From positions 14,542,280 through 14,606,279 of the forward strand of contig JASKMD010000029.1 in the NCBI GenBank assembly GCA_030144725.1: a stretch of 64,000 bases of DNA, given 5' to 3'. The stretch's first letter is position 1; every line of letters begins with the position of its first letter. Below are positions 36,799 through 47,312 of the stretch, piece after piece. Position numbers and translations under genes: made by a program. The notes below the pieces were generated by a model, which did no database searches, had not been told where the DNA came from, and saw only the letters and a program-made list of their open reading frames with translations. The stretch comes from Haematococcus lacustris (lineage: Eukaryota; Chlorophyta; Chlorophyceae; Chlamydomonadales; Haematococcaceae).

Positions 36799-39768
36799 GG
36801 TCACCCCCGCCATTGGCTGCACCCCCATGGCTCAAGAGATAACTTTCTAACTCATTTTTGCACGGATAAACCCGCCGATTGGTGCGATGAGCTGATGATG
36901 GCCCGAATAGAGTGCAGCCAGCCCCAGCGATTTGCCGGGTGGCTGGTCCCCAACACGCGACGTGATTTGGCGCCACACAGACACTCTTAGCAACCGCTAT
37001 AGCCAGCCTGGACACAGTGCGGCGTGAGTGGCGCATCCTGACTGGACATTTCAACTTTTCAGGTTAGCTCGCACGAGCCCTGCAACGTCTCAGCACGCAT
37101 CGAAACCCTCTCCGAAGCTCACCTGCTTCTTCCCGGCCTTCCCATTGGCTTCCCATTGGCCCCCACTCCAAAGTGTCACCTTTGGTCAACAAACGGCGCC
37201 CAATCTGCAGGTCGATGGCATTGCGGGTTGGGAGCGTGACCGCGACGGCGCATTACTGCTGAACACAGGTTCGGTCACATGTGGCAGCGATTCTAGGTTG
37301 CACAAGATTTTCTAATAAGTGGTGCTTGTGGCTTCTGAGCAACCACGAACGGCAAGAATTATATAAGAATATGCAGAAACTGAGCTGTAATTGTGTTTGC
37401 CGCTGTGCAGGCTAGTGAAGGTTGTGGGTAAAAAGAAAGGGGGGGTGAAGGTTAGATGTGCCAGTGCGCAAACAGCAGGCAGACATGCACCTGAGGGAGC
37501 AGCAGACCTGAGACATGCGCAAACAGCAGGCAGACATGCACCTGAGGGAGCAGCAGGTGGCTGAGCAGCAGCACCAGTTGCAGCAGCAGCAGGCAGACTT
37601 GCACCTGAGGGAGCAGCAGGTAGTAGAGCAGCAGTCCCAGCTGCTGCAGCAACAGCAGGCAGACATGCACCTGAGGGAGCAGCAGGTAGTAGAGCAGCAG
37701 CACCAGTTGCAGCAGCAGCAGGCAGACATGCACCTGAGGGAGCAGCAGGTGGCTGAGCAGCAGCACCAACTGCAGTAGCAGCAGCAGGCAGACTTGCAGC
37801 AACAGCTCGAGGCACAAAGTAGGGCTGAATTGCAACACCAGGTGCAGCAGCAGCTGGCAGCACAACAACACCTGATGCAGCAGTTCAAGAAGATAGACAA
37901 TGGGCAAGGCGTAGAGTTGGCCACAGTCCAAACCACGTTGGGTGAGTTGGTGGTTGGCCCTGAATGACCTCATGCAGAAGCAGTTGTGGCATCAATACCT
38001 TGCCAAGCATCAGCGTGCCACCTTTAGGGCGCACTGTGCCGCTGTGCGCAACACACCGGGGCTAGTTGTCGTGTCGTGTGCCTGGTCAGAGAAGCTTACC
38101 ATCCACCAAGACATAGCATGTCAGGGAGCATATTGGAAGCAGCGGACCATGTCAGTGTTTGTGGCATGTGCACACTTTCAGGACATGGCTGGCAACTACA
38201 GGGAGGAGTCAGTGTTTGTGAATGCTGACAAGTGTGACCAGTCTGCTGAGGCTTCCACCACAGCCCTCGTGCAAGTGATTGAGTGTTTGCTGCAAGGCGG
38301 GCGGCCCCCGGATGGGGTGGGTGATGGGAGGGATGATGGAGAGGGGTGGGTGGGCAAGATGGACATGAGGCAGCTGTGTTTGTGGTCAGATGGTTGTGCA
38401 TCACAGTTCAAGGGGGCCAAGGCCATTAGGTTGCATTGGCACCTAGCTAATAGGTTTGGGGTGCCTGTGCAATGGTCATATGGTGCCACATCGCATTTCA
38501 AGAGCACGCATGACTCTGAGGGTGGGGTGGCTAAGAGGGAGTGGAGGGAGCAGATGTTAGTCCATCCAGAACTAGTGGGGAAAGTGTGTGGGGCTGCTGT
38601 GCTGACAGATAGGGCTAACAAGCATTTCGCCGTGCCATGCCATGCACAAGACACCAGTGCCAGCCACCGGCAACGTGGACACATCATGCGTCGGTGCTAT
38701 CTGGTGCTGGACGACGCTAGGCAAGCAACAGTATGCAGTATGCCAAAGGCTGATGTGGAGCGCATGCATGATGATGTGGCGGGGTGCAGGGCAATGCATC
38801 GCATGGTGTTCACACCAGACAGGGAGCAGCCTCAGTGGGCCATGGCTGCTTGTGCATGCAGCACGTGCATGAGGGTGCCATGCCTACCGTGCATGAAGCC
38901 TGACACCACCACCCCACTTAAGCCCATGCCCATGTTTCAAGACACTGTGCAGGAGGTGAGGGAAGACGAAGAGTGTTATGCATTGTTGATGTTGTTCCAT
39001 CCCAATTTGCTGCATGATGAGGTGTGCTTTGGCAAACTGACCAACAAGCACTGTGAACGATATCGCATGCACATGGGGTGGAAGAGGCAAGATGGACGGC
39101 GGGAATTGCGTCGTTTAGTGCGCAGAGAGCTGCAAAGTGAGGAGCTGGAGGCTGAATATGAGGCGGACAATTGATATGGCTGGGTGTAAGATGCACGGGG
39201 GCTACTTTGGAGAATCACCAGCGGCCCGTACAGGAAGACAACGTCTTTCTGTTCTAATAACACGTTACGAGCCCACACAAGGAGTTGCACAAAACTGGCC
39301 ATTCATCATTCGACATCCTGGTTGCACAGATATTCGGCCTAGAACAGTGCCCATTTCGAAGAAATTTGACATGGGGTGGCGTGACACAATATGCACGCTG
39401 CAGAGACAGGCCACAAGCCGTAGCATCACTATTTTACATCTCATCAGCACTAGCACTAGCACTAGAACACATGTCAGGGGGGGGTCCAGCGCCCGACAAA
39501 AATTCAAAAAATACATCCCTGTCCATGTCGCTGGGCCACTGAACGCGATAGCTGTTCTCTGATCACAGCCCCACTAAGCAGGCCAACCCCGGCACAACGC
39601 GACCAGAATTCCCAACACCCTCGCCCGCCCCGGCACAGGTGCACATCAGCCCGAGCAGCCCGCTAGCCTCGCGCTGGTGAGCTGCACCGCCCTGCGCAAG
39701 AATCGCTGAAAAACTCTTTAAGATCAGTCGGATAGTTATCAGGGGTGCAGCCAATGGCGGGGGTGACC
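36799..39768 (+). mobile_element. GGTCACC DNA transposon with coding capacity, in gypsy B gag
   Basis: A 2970 bp element with ~27 bp inverted ends (GGTCACCCCCGCCATTGG...), flanked by the 4 bp direct repeat TTCT (36795-36798 and 39769-39772). It encodes a Gln-rich coiled-coil N-terminus and a protein with an SDGCASQFK motif (37515-39174). The ends match the non-autonomous element at 6471-7733, also with a 4 bp duplication. This combination of ends, target length and protein is not one I can place in a named superfamily with confidence. Confidence 0.88.
37515..39174 (+). CDS. putative transposase, SDG...QFK family, Q-rich N-terminus
   Basis: N-terminal part (37515-37900): four ~21-residue repeats built on ADMHLREQQVVEQQHQLQ, a Gln-rich coiled coil, with one TAG at 37776 where CAG is expected. 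The body (37942-39174, 410 codons in another phase) may follow a short intron at the GTGAGT near 37940. It has LCLWSDGCASQFKGAKAIRL (about residue 147), WSYGATSHFKSTHDSEGG (about 176) and VAKREWREQ. The pattern Asp-Gly...Gln-x-Lys, Ser-His-x-Lys, Asp...Gly-Gly...Lys-Arg resembles a widespread uncharacterised element-associated protein in eukaryotes. The Asp residues are candidate catalytic acids; a Cys-rich segment (CACSTCMRVPCLPC) lies near residue 315. Transposase role is inferred from the element ends. Confidence 0.65.
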
Positions 39769-39772
39769 TTCT

Positions 39773-40557
39773 GCTAACCATTCCCGTCCTGGCACTGGTC
39801 CACTGGACGACGACCTTCTCAATGATGAGGAGGAGGCTGAGGACGAAGACGTCCAGCCAGACGAAGATGAGGAAGAAGAGGACGAAGCTGAGCAGCTTCG
39901 CGAGGAGCTGGCTGCTACCCGAAGCGAGCTAATCGCCATGCGCACCCGCCAGAGGAACATGGATCGTGCCCTGTCTTCCTTGGCCGCCCAGGTGAGATTA
40001 GTTCCAGGGAATACTGCTTCCTATCAGGACAGACTGTTTGGAATGCGCACACCCTCCCCAAGCAGGTCAGGTACACGCCCTGCATGTATTCCTGGCACTT
40101 ATCTGTCTGCTGGTGGACGAGGCGGCGCTTTGCACCACCTCCTGTCCCCTGCTCCTACTTCTGTCCCGGCTGCCAAGGCTGTGCCTGGCCCAGACAAGTG
40201 GACAGACGCCTGCATTAAATCAGTCCGCAGGGCTTCGGCCTTCTGCGATGTCTTGGAGGCTCACTGTGCTCGCTATTCTTGCGGCCAGGGCCTCCACCTG
40301 CTGCTGCTGGCAAGAAAGCTGGTGCTGCTGCTGCTGCCACGGCTGTAAAGCCTGGCCAGTATTGCCACCACTGCTACTCCCCTGATCATCTGAAGCCCCA
40401 ATGTCCATAGAAGCACTTGCCTGCCAAGCAGGCCCGTGAACAGTCAGGCTACTCCAGGCCACCTGCTGGGGCCAATGTGCCTCGGAAGCGCAGCCGCCCA
40501 GATGATGATGATAAGGGGCAGGGCAAGGGCAAGCTGGCCACTGCTAATGCCAAATAG
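39773..40557 (+). pseudogene. gypsy B gag, C-terminal part with CCHC knuckle
   Basis: Continues from ANHSRPGTG through a strongly acidic run (EEEAEDEDVQPDEDEEEEDE), a coiled coil (LREELAATRSELIAMR) and a low-complexity segment to about 40280. It then shifts one frame into GPPPAAAGKKAG and a zinc knuckle CHHCYSPDHLKPQC at about 40360-40404. TAG codons at 40408 and 40555 are in frame with the downstream pol. No typical capsid domain is visible, suggesting an internal deletion. Confidence 0.75.
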
Positions 40558-40698
40558 GGTGTTGCCCAGCCAGGCAGGTGCTGTTCCTGTGCTGCGGTAG
40601 CAACAACTGCTGAGCCTGATCAACGGTCTTCTGCATGCAACTGTGCTGATGTTGCCTGCACACAGCCTGAGAAGCAGACTGATGCACTCTGTGTTTCA

Positions 40699-43600
40699 TT
40701 GCCTGCCAACAACAAACCTAAGCCACAGGGTCCTGCCATGAGTGCTGTGGACAACTGCAAGTGTGCTGTGCCTGTGTCTGAATTAAAGCCAGAGAAGACT
40801 GCCGTGCTGGCAGCTAGCTTTGCTGGTTTTTGTTGTGAGGCTGCTGACCCATGCCTGAGTCATGTGGTATCATGTAAGACAGCCCTTTGTTGCCCCATGC
40901 TGCCGTCCCAAGTCATCCTGGGGGTTGCTGGACAAGACAACAAGGTGAGGTTCCAGTTCTCTGGCACCATCGACAGCCATGTCTGCCATATGTTAGCTGA
41001 TGGTGGTGCTGACGCGTCATTCATTAGTGCTAGCTATGTTCAGCTGCATGGTATTCCTTTTTACACCTACCCTGTATCACTTAGGTTTGATGTTGCTAAC
41101 AATCAACCTGTGATCTGTGAGCACTATGTCAAAGTACAGTTGCGCATTGACAGCTTTAACTGCATGTGCCTGCTGACTGTCATGCCTGACCTGGTTCATG
41201 CTTATGACGTGCTCCTGGGTGCTGATTGGCTGTCTGTGCAGGGGGCCCTGATCGACTACGTCGACCAGACCCTCACCCTGCGCACTGCCCAAGGTAACAC
41301 AACCTTGCATCCACACACAGGTGACATGAGTGCTGCTGGCCAGTGTGCTGCCAACAAGCCACCTGGATCCACCCACTCACTGCCCCGCCCGCCTGCTGCT
41401 GTACTTGCTGCTGTGTCCAAAGCCAACCCAAAGGCCTCTGTGACAGCTAAGCAAGCAGCCAGATGGTTGCGTAAAGGGGGCTCTGCTATGGTTGCTATGG
41501 TGTCTTTGGAAGACCTTACCTTGCCAGCAGATGTATCACCTGTCCATAGACAGCACCTCCAAGCTCTGCTTGATGAATACTCTGATGTATTCGAACCTAT
41601 CACCGGACTCCCACCAGAGCGTGCAGTAGGGCACTCCATCCCCTTGCAGCCTGATGCTAAGCCTCCAGCTAGGCCCAGCTATAGGATGTCCAAACCTGAG
41701 CATGATGAACTGCGTAGACAGATCACTGATCTCCTTGCCAAAGGCCTGATAGAGCCCAGCTCCTCTCCCTTTGCTGCACCAGTGCTGTTTGTCCAGAAAA
41801 AATCAGGTGAGCTGCGCATGTGTATTGATTACCGCCAGCTCAATAAAATTACAATCAGGGACCAGTATCCTTTGCCACGCATTGATGATCTGTTTGATCA
41901 GCTCGCAAGAAAAACTGTGTTCTCCTCCCTTGACTTGCAGGCTAGTTACCACCAGATCCGCATCCCGGCTGAGGATGTCCCTAAGACTGCGTTCAGGACA
42001 CCTGAGGGGCACTACCAATTCAAGGTACTGTGTTTTGGCCTGACAAATGCTCCTGCCACGTTCCAACGTGTAATGAATGAAGCATTTGCTGAGGTGATCA
42101 ATGACTATGCACTCGTGTACCTTGATGACATCCTAGTGATGTCCAAGGACAGTGAGGAGCACCTAGTCCACCTCAGACGTGTATTTGACTTACTGCGTAA
42201 AAATAAACTTTATGCTAAGCTATCCAAGTGTGAGTTTATGAAACGAACACTCATGTTCCTGGGCCACATCATAAGTGCTCAGGGCATATCCGTTGACCCT
42301 TGTAAAGTTACTGCCATCTCTAACTGGCCTGTCCCTACAAGCCTCAAAACTCTGCAGTCTTTCCTGGGCGCTGCTAATTATGTCCGCAAATTTGTACATA
42401 ATTTTAGCACCATTGCTGCACCCCTCACAAACCTGACTGGCCCCAAGAACGACTCGTTCCCTTGGAAGTCATGGCCTCAGGCTGAGCTGGATGCATTCAA
42501 TGCCTTGAAGCAGGCCATTGCTAATGTGCCTATGCTCAAGCTTCCTGATCACAGCAAACCCTTCCAGGTGCACTGCGATGCGTCCCTTGAGGGCATCGGT
42601 GCAGTCCTGATGCAGGATGGCTACCCGTTGGCGTATTACTCCAGGAAATTAATCCCTGCTGAGGTTAATTACACCACGGGCGAACAGGAACTGCTGGCAT
42701 TGGTATCTGCGTGTCAACAGTGGAGGTGCTACCTTGAAGGAGTGCCATTCACTCTGTACACAGATCACCGGCCACTCATCTCTCTGCCCACTCAAAATAT
42801 ACTCTCACGCAGGCAGACTAGATGGATGGAATTCCTGGCCCGCTTCTCATATACCATTGAGTATCTACCTGGTATATCTAATCCCGCTGATCCGTTGTCA
42901 CGCATTCCAGCTGCCACAATACAGACGTGTAAAGGCCCTGGTGCTGATAATGTGAAGAGTATCCTTGTCATGACTAGGAGTAAGCGGCGTTCTCAGGAGG
43001 GGGAGGAAACTGGTGCTGAGGCATGTAAAACAAGTGCTGGTGATGCCGCTGCGCCACCCACACAACCACCACCAGGCCAAGGTGATGGTGCTGCCGTAAG
43101 GCCACCCACCAAACGTGTCACTTGGGCTGCTGATGTACCAGCAGATGGAGAACCCAGTGCACCCAAACCTCCAGGTCCTTTGTCAAACCTGCATGAGTGG
43201 TTGGTCAGAGCTTATGCTGCTGACTCCAACTTCACCAAGCGTAGGAAGACTAAGAACTATTACCTGGATGATAATGGCCTATGGAGACATAACAAACGAC
43301 GCACCGTCATTGTGCCCCATGACAAACAGCTACGAGAGCATATCCTGCACGAGATGCACGATGCTAAGTATGCTGGCCACGTTGGGATCACCAAGACGTT
43401 GGAGCGTGTCATGCATGTGTTCTGGTGGAAACACTTACGCACTGATGTGCGCCACTATGTAACAACATGTGATGCATGCCAGAGAAACAAGTCGGTTACA
43501 GCTAAGCCATGGGGGTTCCTTCATCCTCTGTCTATACCTGGTTACCGTTGGGAAGTCATGCACATGGACTTCATAACCAAGCTACCGTCCGGATCACATG

Positions 43601-44616
43601 GATATGATTCCATTTGTGTATTCGTTGACAGGCTCTCTAAGATGGTACATCTAGTGCCCTGCAAAGAGAGCATAGACGCTCCTGAGTTTGCACAACTCTT
43701 CATTGATAAGGTATTTGTCCATCATGGACTACCCTCTGAAGTTGTGAGTGATCGGGGTTCCCTTTTCGTGAGCAAGTTCTGGCAAGCTGTATGCAAGCTA
43801 ATGGGCATGAAGCACTCACTTACCTCCAGCTATCACCCCCAGTCAAACGGGCAGGTTGAGCGTTACAACAAAGTTTTGGAGGAGATGCTTAGGCATTATA
43901 TCTCTCCCACTCAACGAGACTGGCCTAAGCACCTCTCGTTTGCCGAGTTTGCAATTAATAAGTCGTGGCAAGAAAGTATTAAGTCTACACCTTTCCTGGT
44001 TAACTATGGACAGTCCCCAGTGACACCAGTGACCCATGAGTTACCTCGGTTGCCACCTCCTATGGCCCAGTTCTTCTCTGAAGGCTGGGAAAAGGGTGTT
44101 CAAGAAGCCAGACGTTGTATGAAATTGGCACAGAGCCGCCAGGCTAATGATGCTAATCCACACAGGAAATCCTCGGACAGTGTGTTCCAAGTGGGTGACC
44201 GTGTGCTGCTTAGTACCATGAACCTGCGTAACATGGTGGGCAAAGCCAGGAAGCTGCTACCACGGTATGTGGGGCCTTTCAGGATTGAAGCTCATGTGGG
44301 CGAGGACGCTGTAAAGCTGACACTGCCACCAGCCATGTCTAGGATTCATCCTGTGTTCCATGTGTCATTGCTAAGACCCTATGAGGGCAACTTTGGTCGT
44401 CTACCCCCCACTGAGCTGGGCTGGTTAGATGATTCCCCACAGTATGAAGTAGAACGCATTGTGAACCACCGGCATGTGCGTGCAGGTAAAGCAAAGGAGT
44501 ACCTTGTCAAGTGGAAGGGCTATGAAGACTCCGACAATACTTGGGAGCCTGCCAGCAATCTAGCAAATGCCCCTGACTGCGTGAACTTGTATAAGGCTCA
44601 GCATGGCTTGCTGTGA
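40699..44616 (+). CDS. gypsy B pol: protease, RT, RNase H, integrase, chromodomain (1305 codons, intact)
   Basis: An uninterrupted frame; it may actually begin further upstream as a gag-pol fusion through the two TAGs. Protease: LADGGADASF at about residue 100, with Gly where Thr/Ser of the D-T/S-G triad is usual. [31 protein letters not shown] at about 473. RNase H: VHCDASLEGIGAVL at about 622 and TDHRPL. Integrase: HHCC near 880-930, then Asp in MDFITK (954), Asp in SDRG (1017) and Glu in QVERYNK (1052). Chromodomain at about 1249-1300 (YLVKWKGYEDSDNTWEP) that would bind methylated histone H3. The domain order is classic chromovirus. Confidence 0.95.
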   Translation: MPANNKPKPQGPAMSAVDNCKCAVPVSELKPEKTAVLAASFAGFCCEAADPCLSHVVSCKTALCCPMLPSQVILGVAGQDNKVRFQFSGTIDSHVCHMLADGGADASFISASYVQLHGIPFYTYPVSLRFDVANNQPVICEHYVKVQLRIDSFNCMCLLTVMPDLVHAYDVLLGADWLSVQGALIDYVDQTLTLRTAQGNTTLHPHTGDMSAAGQCAANKPPGSTHSLPRPPAAVLAAVSKANPKASVTAKQAARWLRKGGSAMVAMVSLEDLTLPADVSPVHRQHLQALLDEYSDVFEPITGLPPERAVGHSIPLQPDAKPPARPSYRMSKPEHDELRRQITDLLAKGLIEPSSSPFAAPVLFVQKKSGELRMCIDYRQLNKITIRDQYPLPRIDDLFDQLARKTVFSSLDLQASYHQIRIPAEDVPKTAFRTPEGHYQFKVLCFGLTNAPATFQRVMNEAFAEVINDYALVYLDDILVMSKDSEEHLVHLRRVFDLLRKNKLYAKLSKCEFMKRTLMFLGHIISAQGISVDPCKVTAISNWPVPTSLKTLQSFLGAANYVRKFVHNFSTIAAPLTNLTGPKNDSFPWKSWPQAELDAFNALKQAIANVPMLKLPDHSKPFQVHCDASLEGIGAVLMQDGYPLAYYSRKLIPAEVNYTTGEQELLALVSACQQWRCYLEGVPFTLYTDHRPLISLPTQNILSRRQTRWMEFLARFSYTIEYLPGISNPADPLSRIPAATIQTCKGPGADNVKSILVMTRSKRRSQEGEETGAEACKTSAGDAAAPPTQPPPGQGDGAAVRPPTKRVTWAADVPADGEPSAPKPPGPLSNLHEWLVRAYAADSNFTKRRKTKNYYLDDNGLWRHNKRRTVIVPHDKQLREHILHEMHDAKYAGHVGITKTLERVMHVFWWKHLRTDVRHYVTTCDACQRNKSVTAKPWGFLHPLSIPGYRWEVMHMDFITKLPSGSHGYDSICVFVDRLSKMVHLVPCKESIDAPEFAQLFIDKVFVHHGLPSEVVSDRGSLFVSKFWQAVCKLMGMKHSLTSSYHPQSNGQVERYNKVLEEMLRHYISPTQRDWPKHLSFAEFAINKSWQESIKSTPFLVNYGQSPVTPVTHELPRLPPPMAQFFSEGWEKGVQEARRCMKLAQSRQANDANPHRKSSDSVFQVGDRVLLSTMNLRNMVGKARKLLPRYVGPFRIEAHVGEDAVKLTLPPAMSRIHPVFHVSLLRPYEGNFGRLPPTELGWLDDSPQYEVERIVNHRHVRAGKAKEYLVKWKGYEDSDNTWEPASNLANAPDCVNLYKAQHGLL
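42995..43009 (+). promoter_or_regulatory. internal polypurine tract in gypsy B
   Basis: AGGAGGGGGAGGAAA, matching the 3' tract AGGAGAGGGAGGAA at 13 of 14 positions. It lies in the RNase H-integrase spacer, the same relative position as the internal tract of gypsy A. Inferred second plus-strand primer site. Confidence 0.5.
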
Positions 44617-44888
44617 TTTAAATGTGGGACATGGGCTCCATGTAGTCTTGCTGGTTGCTTTGCTGTATGCTATGTGCCTTGGTGTGCTATGAGTCCAGTT
44701 GCTCATGTGAGCCTGGCTTGTCTGGTACCCAGCGTCCACTAGCTCCCTGAGCTTGGGCTGGAAGGGTCCATGGTGACCATTATCTCCTGAGAGTGACCTG
44801 CATCCGGATGGGCAGGAGTTCTCAAAATAGTGGTCATAGTACTGCGAGTCCATGCCATGATGGCCTATGGGCGGAACGGCCATCCCTT

Positions 44889-44902
44889 AGGAGAGGGAGG
44901 AA
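44889..44902 (+). promoter_or_regulatory. 3' polypurine tract of gypsy B
   Basis: AGGAGAGGGAGGAA, abutting the TG of the 3' LTR at 44903. Confidence 0.85.
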
Positions 44903-44949
44903 TGTAGCGTTCCGATTCTGCACTAAGCAGTCGGCCGCTAGTGTCACTG
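44903..44949 (+). repeat. 3' LTR of gypsy B, left segment
   Basis: The first 47 bases of the 3' LTR (TGTAGCGTTCCGATTCTG...), matching 36377-36423 with one change. The LTR resumes at 49003 after the CACTA-like element. Confidence 0.93.
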
Positions 44950-45089
44950 CACTCGTGGAGAATAAGGCCGAGTCGGCGATTTTAGGTAAGGGGTACTGCA
45001 GATAGCCCTTTCAAAGGCCGTTCCATCGCCATATGTTTCATGATTTTAATCGACGTGGTTGGGCTGTAATCGGCCTTTAGCTGAAGGTG

Positions 45090-45555
45090 CAGAACCTTGT
45101 GCAGGGTTTCGCCAAACCGTGCACAAGGTTTCAAATGGCTCAGCCCCTAGGTGGCCGTCAAGCCAGTTCCTGACCCTGTGCAGGGTTTCATAGACCGTGT
45201 GCAGGGTTTCATAGACCGTGCACAGGGTTTCATAGACCGTGCACAAGGTTTGGTGTGGCTCAGTTCCTAGGCGTTTCTGACCGTGTGCAGGGTTTCGCTG
45301 ACCGTGTGCAGGGTTTCAAAGACTAGTGCAGGGTTTCATTGACCTAGTGCAGGGTTCCATAGACCGTGCACAGGGTTTGGTGTGGCTCAGTTCCTAGGCG
45401 TTTCTGACCGTGTGCACGGTTTCGCTGACAGTGTGCAGGGTTTCAAAGACCCAGTACAGGGTTTCATCAACGTAGTGCAGGGTTTCATAGACCGTGCACA
45501 AGGTTTCAAAGACCTAGTGTAGGGTTTCATAGACCGTGCACAGGGTATCAAAGCA
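45090..45555 (+). repeat. left subterminal motif array of D1
   Basis: About 18 copies of GTGCAGGGTTTC or variants (GTGCACAAGGTTTC, GTGCACAGGGTTTC), spaced about 20-40 bp. Confidence 0.9.
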
Positions 45556-46343
45556 TGAGTGTATAGTCAGCATTGGCTTACAACCTACATGCCTGCTGAC
45601 ATCTGCTGCCTCATGTGGCCTCCTACATTACTGTAACATCACACGGCATCACCATTAGAGTCATGCCTATCACACGAACTGACTCATGGCCAATAACTGC
45701 TGATTGCACACTGAAACTGGTGCTGCCAGGCATGCACCTCATGACACAAGCAAACTATATACACATTCAAACTATATACTTACGACGAACAGCAGCAAAC
45801 ACATGGCTAAGGAAGCCATGCACCTCATGACACATGGCGGCTGACTCAGGTCTACACATTCCTTTTCACACCTGCCACATGGCAGCTGTCTCATTGCTTG
45901 GGGTAAGGGAAGGGCTGTTGCCCGGCTGCTGCTTTGTAGTAATGGCCTGGGAGGTGGTGGTGGTGATGGGGGGAAGGGTGCACCAGCCGCGCTGCAGCTG
46001 CCTCTTGGCTGATCATGCCTTGCACCACCTGCCCCATAGCAGCTGGCTCCTTGTTGCTCTCTTAAGGCTCCTTGTTGCTCATGCCTTGCCACACCTGCCA
46101 CATGGCAGCTGGCTCGTGGCTACACACGTCATGTACCACCTCATGGCTGCCACTCCTAGCTGCCGCTCCAGGCTGCTGCTCCGGGCTGCTGCCCTGGGCT
46201 GCTATTGATGGCCTGGGAGGTGGTGGTGGAAGTGGGGTAAGGTGAGGGTAAGGTAGGGGAGGGGCTGCAGTGTAGCGCAGGAGGGGGGAAGCGGAGCGAC
46301 ACGGGTGAGTTTGTGGGTAAGGGGAAGGACAAGGGAAGGGTGT
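45556..46343. other. D1 interior, no gene seen
   Basis: Internal DNA of the CACTA-like element. It has a repeated GCACCTCATGACACA and GCAGCTGGCTC/CCTTGTTGCTC blocks. No protein is recognised. Confidence 0.45.
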
Positions 46344-46354
46344 GACCATTAGAC

Positions 46355-46427
46355 CTGCAGCAAACAAGGGGCATGCTAGCCATCAGGCTTGGTACCAAGA
46401 GCCACAAATCTGCTGCTGGCCACTCAC
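46355..46427 (-). repeat. intron-like block 1 (GTGAGTGG...TGCAG, 73 nt)
   Basis: The minus strand begins GTGAGTGGCC and ends CTTGTTTGCTGCAG; it shares GCATGCCCCTTG with the other copies. Confidence 0.65.
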
Positions 46428-46438
46428 CGTTTGCTGGG

Positions 46439-46600
46439 ATGGGGTGGGGTGGGGTGGGGTGGGGTGGGGTGGGGTGGGGTGGGGTGGGGTGGGGTGGGGT
46501 GGGGTGGGGTGGGGTGGGGTGGGGTGGGGTGGGGTGGGGTGGGGTGGGGTGGGGTGGGGTGGGGTGGGGTGGGGTGGGGTGGGGTGGGGTGGGGTGGGTG
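46439..46600 (+). repeat. (GGGGT)n pentanucleotide array
   Basis: About 31 near-perfect GGGGT units. It gives Gly-Trp or Pro-Thr open frames on both strands that are artefacts. The G-rich strand could form G-quadruplexes. Confidence 0.97.
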
Positions 46601-46676
46601 GGGTGGGATAGGGGAGGGGTGGGGTGGGATAGGGGAGGGGTGGGGTGGGCAAGGGGTGGGCGTGTGACCGTCACAC

Positions 46677-46753
46677 CTGCAAGCAACAAGGGGCGTGCTC
46701 ACGGTAAGGCTGGGCAATGGGGGCCACTGATGTGCAAGGGGCTGGCCACTCAC
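46677..46753 (-). repeat. intron-like block 2 (77 nt)
   Basis: The minus strand begins GTGAGTGGCCAGCCCC and ends CCTTGTTGCTTGCAG. The length equals that of blocks 3, 6 and 8. Confidence 0.65.
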
Positions 46754-47235
46754 TGTCATCTCCATGTGCCATTGCTGACTCCTTGCTGACTCCTTGTTGG
46801 CTGCTGCTCCTCCCTCCTGGCTGTGCCTCCTGGCTGTGCCTCCTGGCTGTGGGGGGCATGGGCCTCTTGGCCTTGGCCAACCACTTGCCTTGCCCATGCC
46901 TCCTGGCTGCCACTCCTGGCTGCCGCTCCTAGCTGCTGCTCCTGGCTGCCGCTCCTGGCTGCTCCTCTTGGCTGCTCCTCTTGGTTGCGCCTCCTGGGGA
47001 GTGGTGGGTCTGGCAGGTGGTGCCACCAAGGGTGAGGGTGAGGGTGTGCACTCCTGTCCTGGGTCCTGTCCTGGGTCCTGGGTACTATGTGCACTCCTGG
47101 CCTGGGTAAGGGTGAGGGAGAGGAGGAGGAGGGGGGTGTGAGGGAAGGAGGTGAGGGGGAGGAGGTGAGGGGGAGGAGGGAGAAGAGGTATGTTGCTCCT
47201 TGCTGCCGCTCTGGCTGCTGAGCTGACCATCACAC
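46754..47235. other. D1 interior between intron-like blocks 2 and 3
   Basis: GGCTGCTGCTCCTGGCTGC-type degenerate tandem repeats (46790-46990), then a G-rich tract with GGGAGGAGG units. No gene recognised; the minus-strand frames are low-complexity Gly/Gln/Pro. Confidence 0.5.
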
Positions 47236-47312
47236 CTGCAGCAAACAAGGGGCGTGCTAGCGGTTAGGCTGGGTACAACGGGTCACTTATGTGCGTGGGG
47301 CTAGCCACTCAC
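47236..47312 (-). repeat. intron-like block 3 (77 nt)
   Basis: The minus strand begins GTGAGTGGCTAGCCCC and ends CACGCCCCTTGTTTGCTGCAG, the clearest consensus copy. Confidence 0.65.

Noticed and set aside
46342..46789. Gly-Trp or Pro-Thr-Pro-His repeat proteins
   Set aside because: Artefact of the (GGGGT)n array inside the CACTA-like element.
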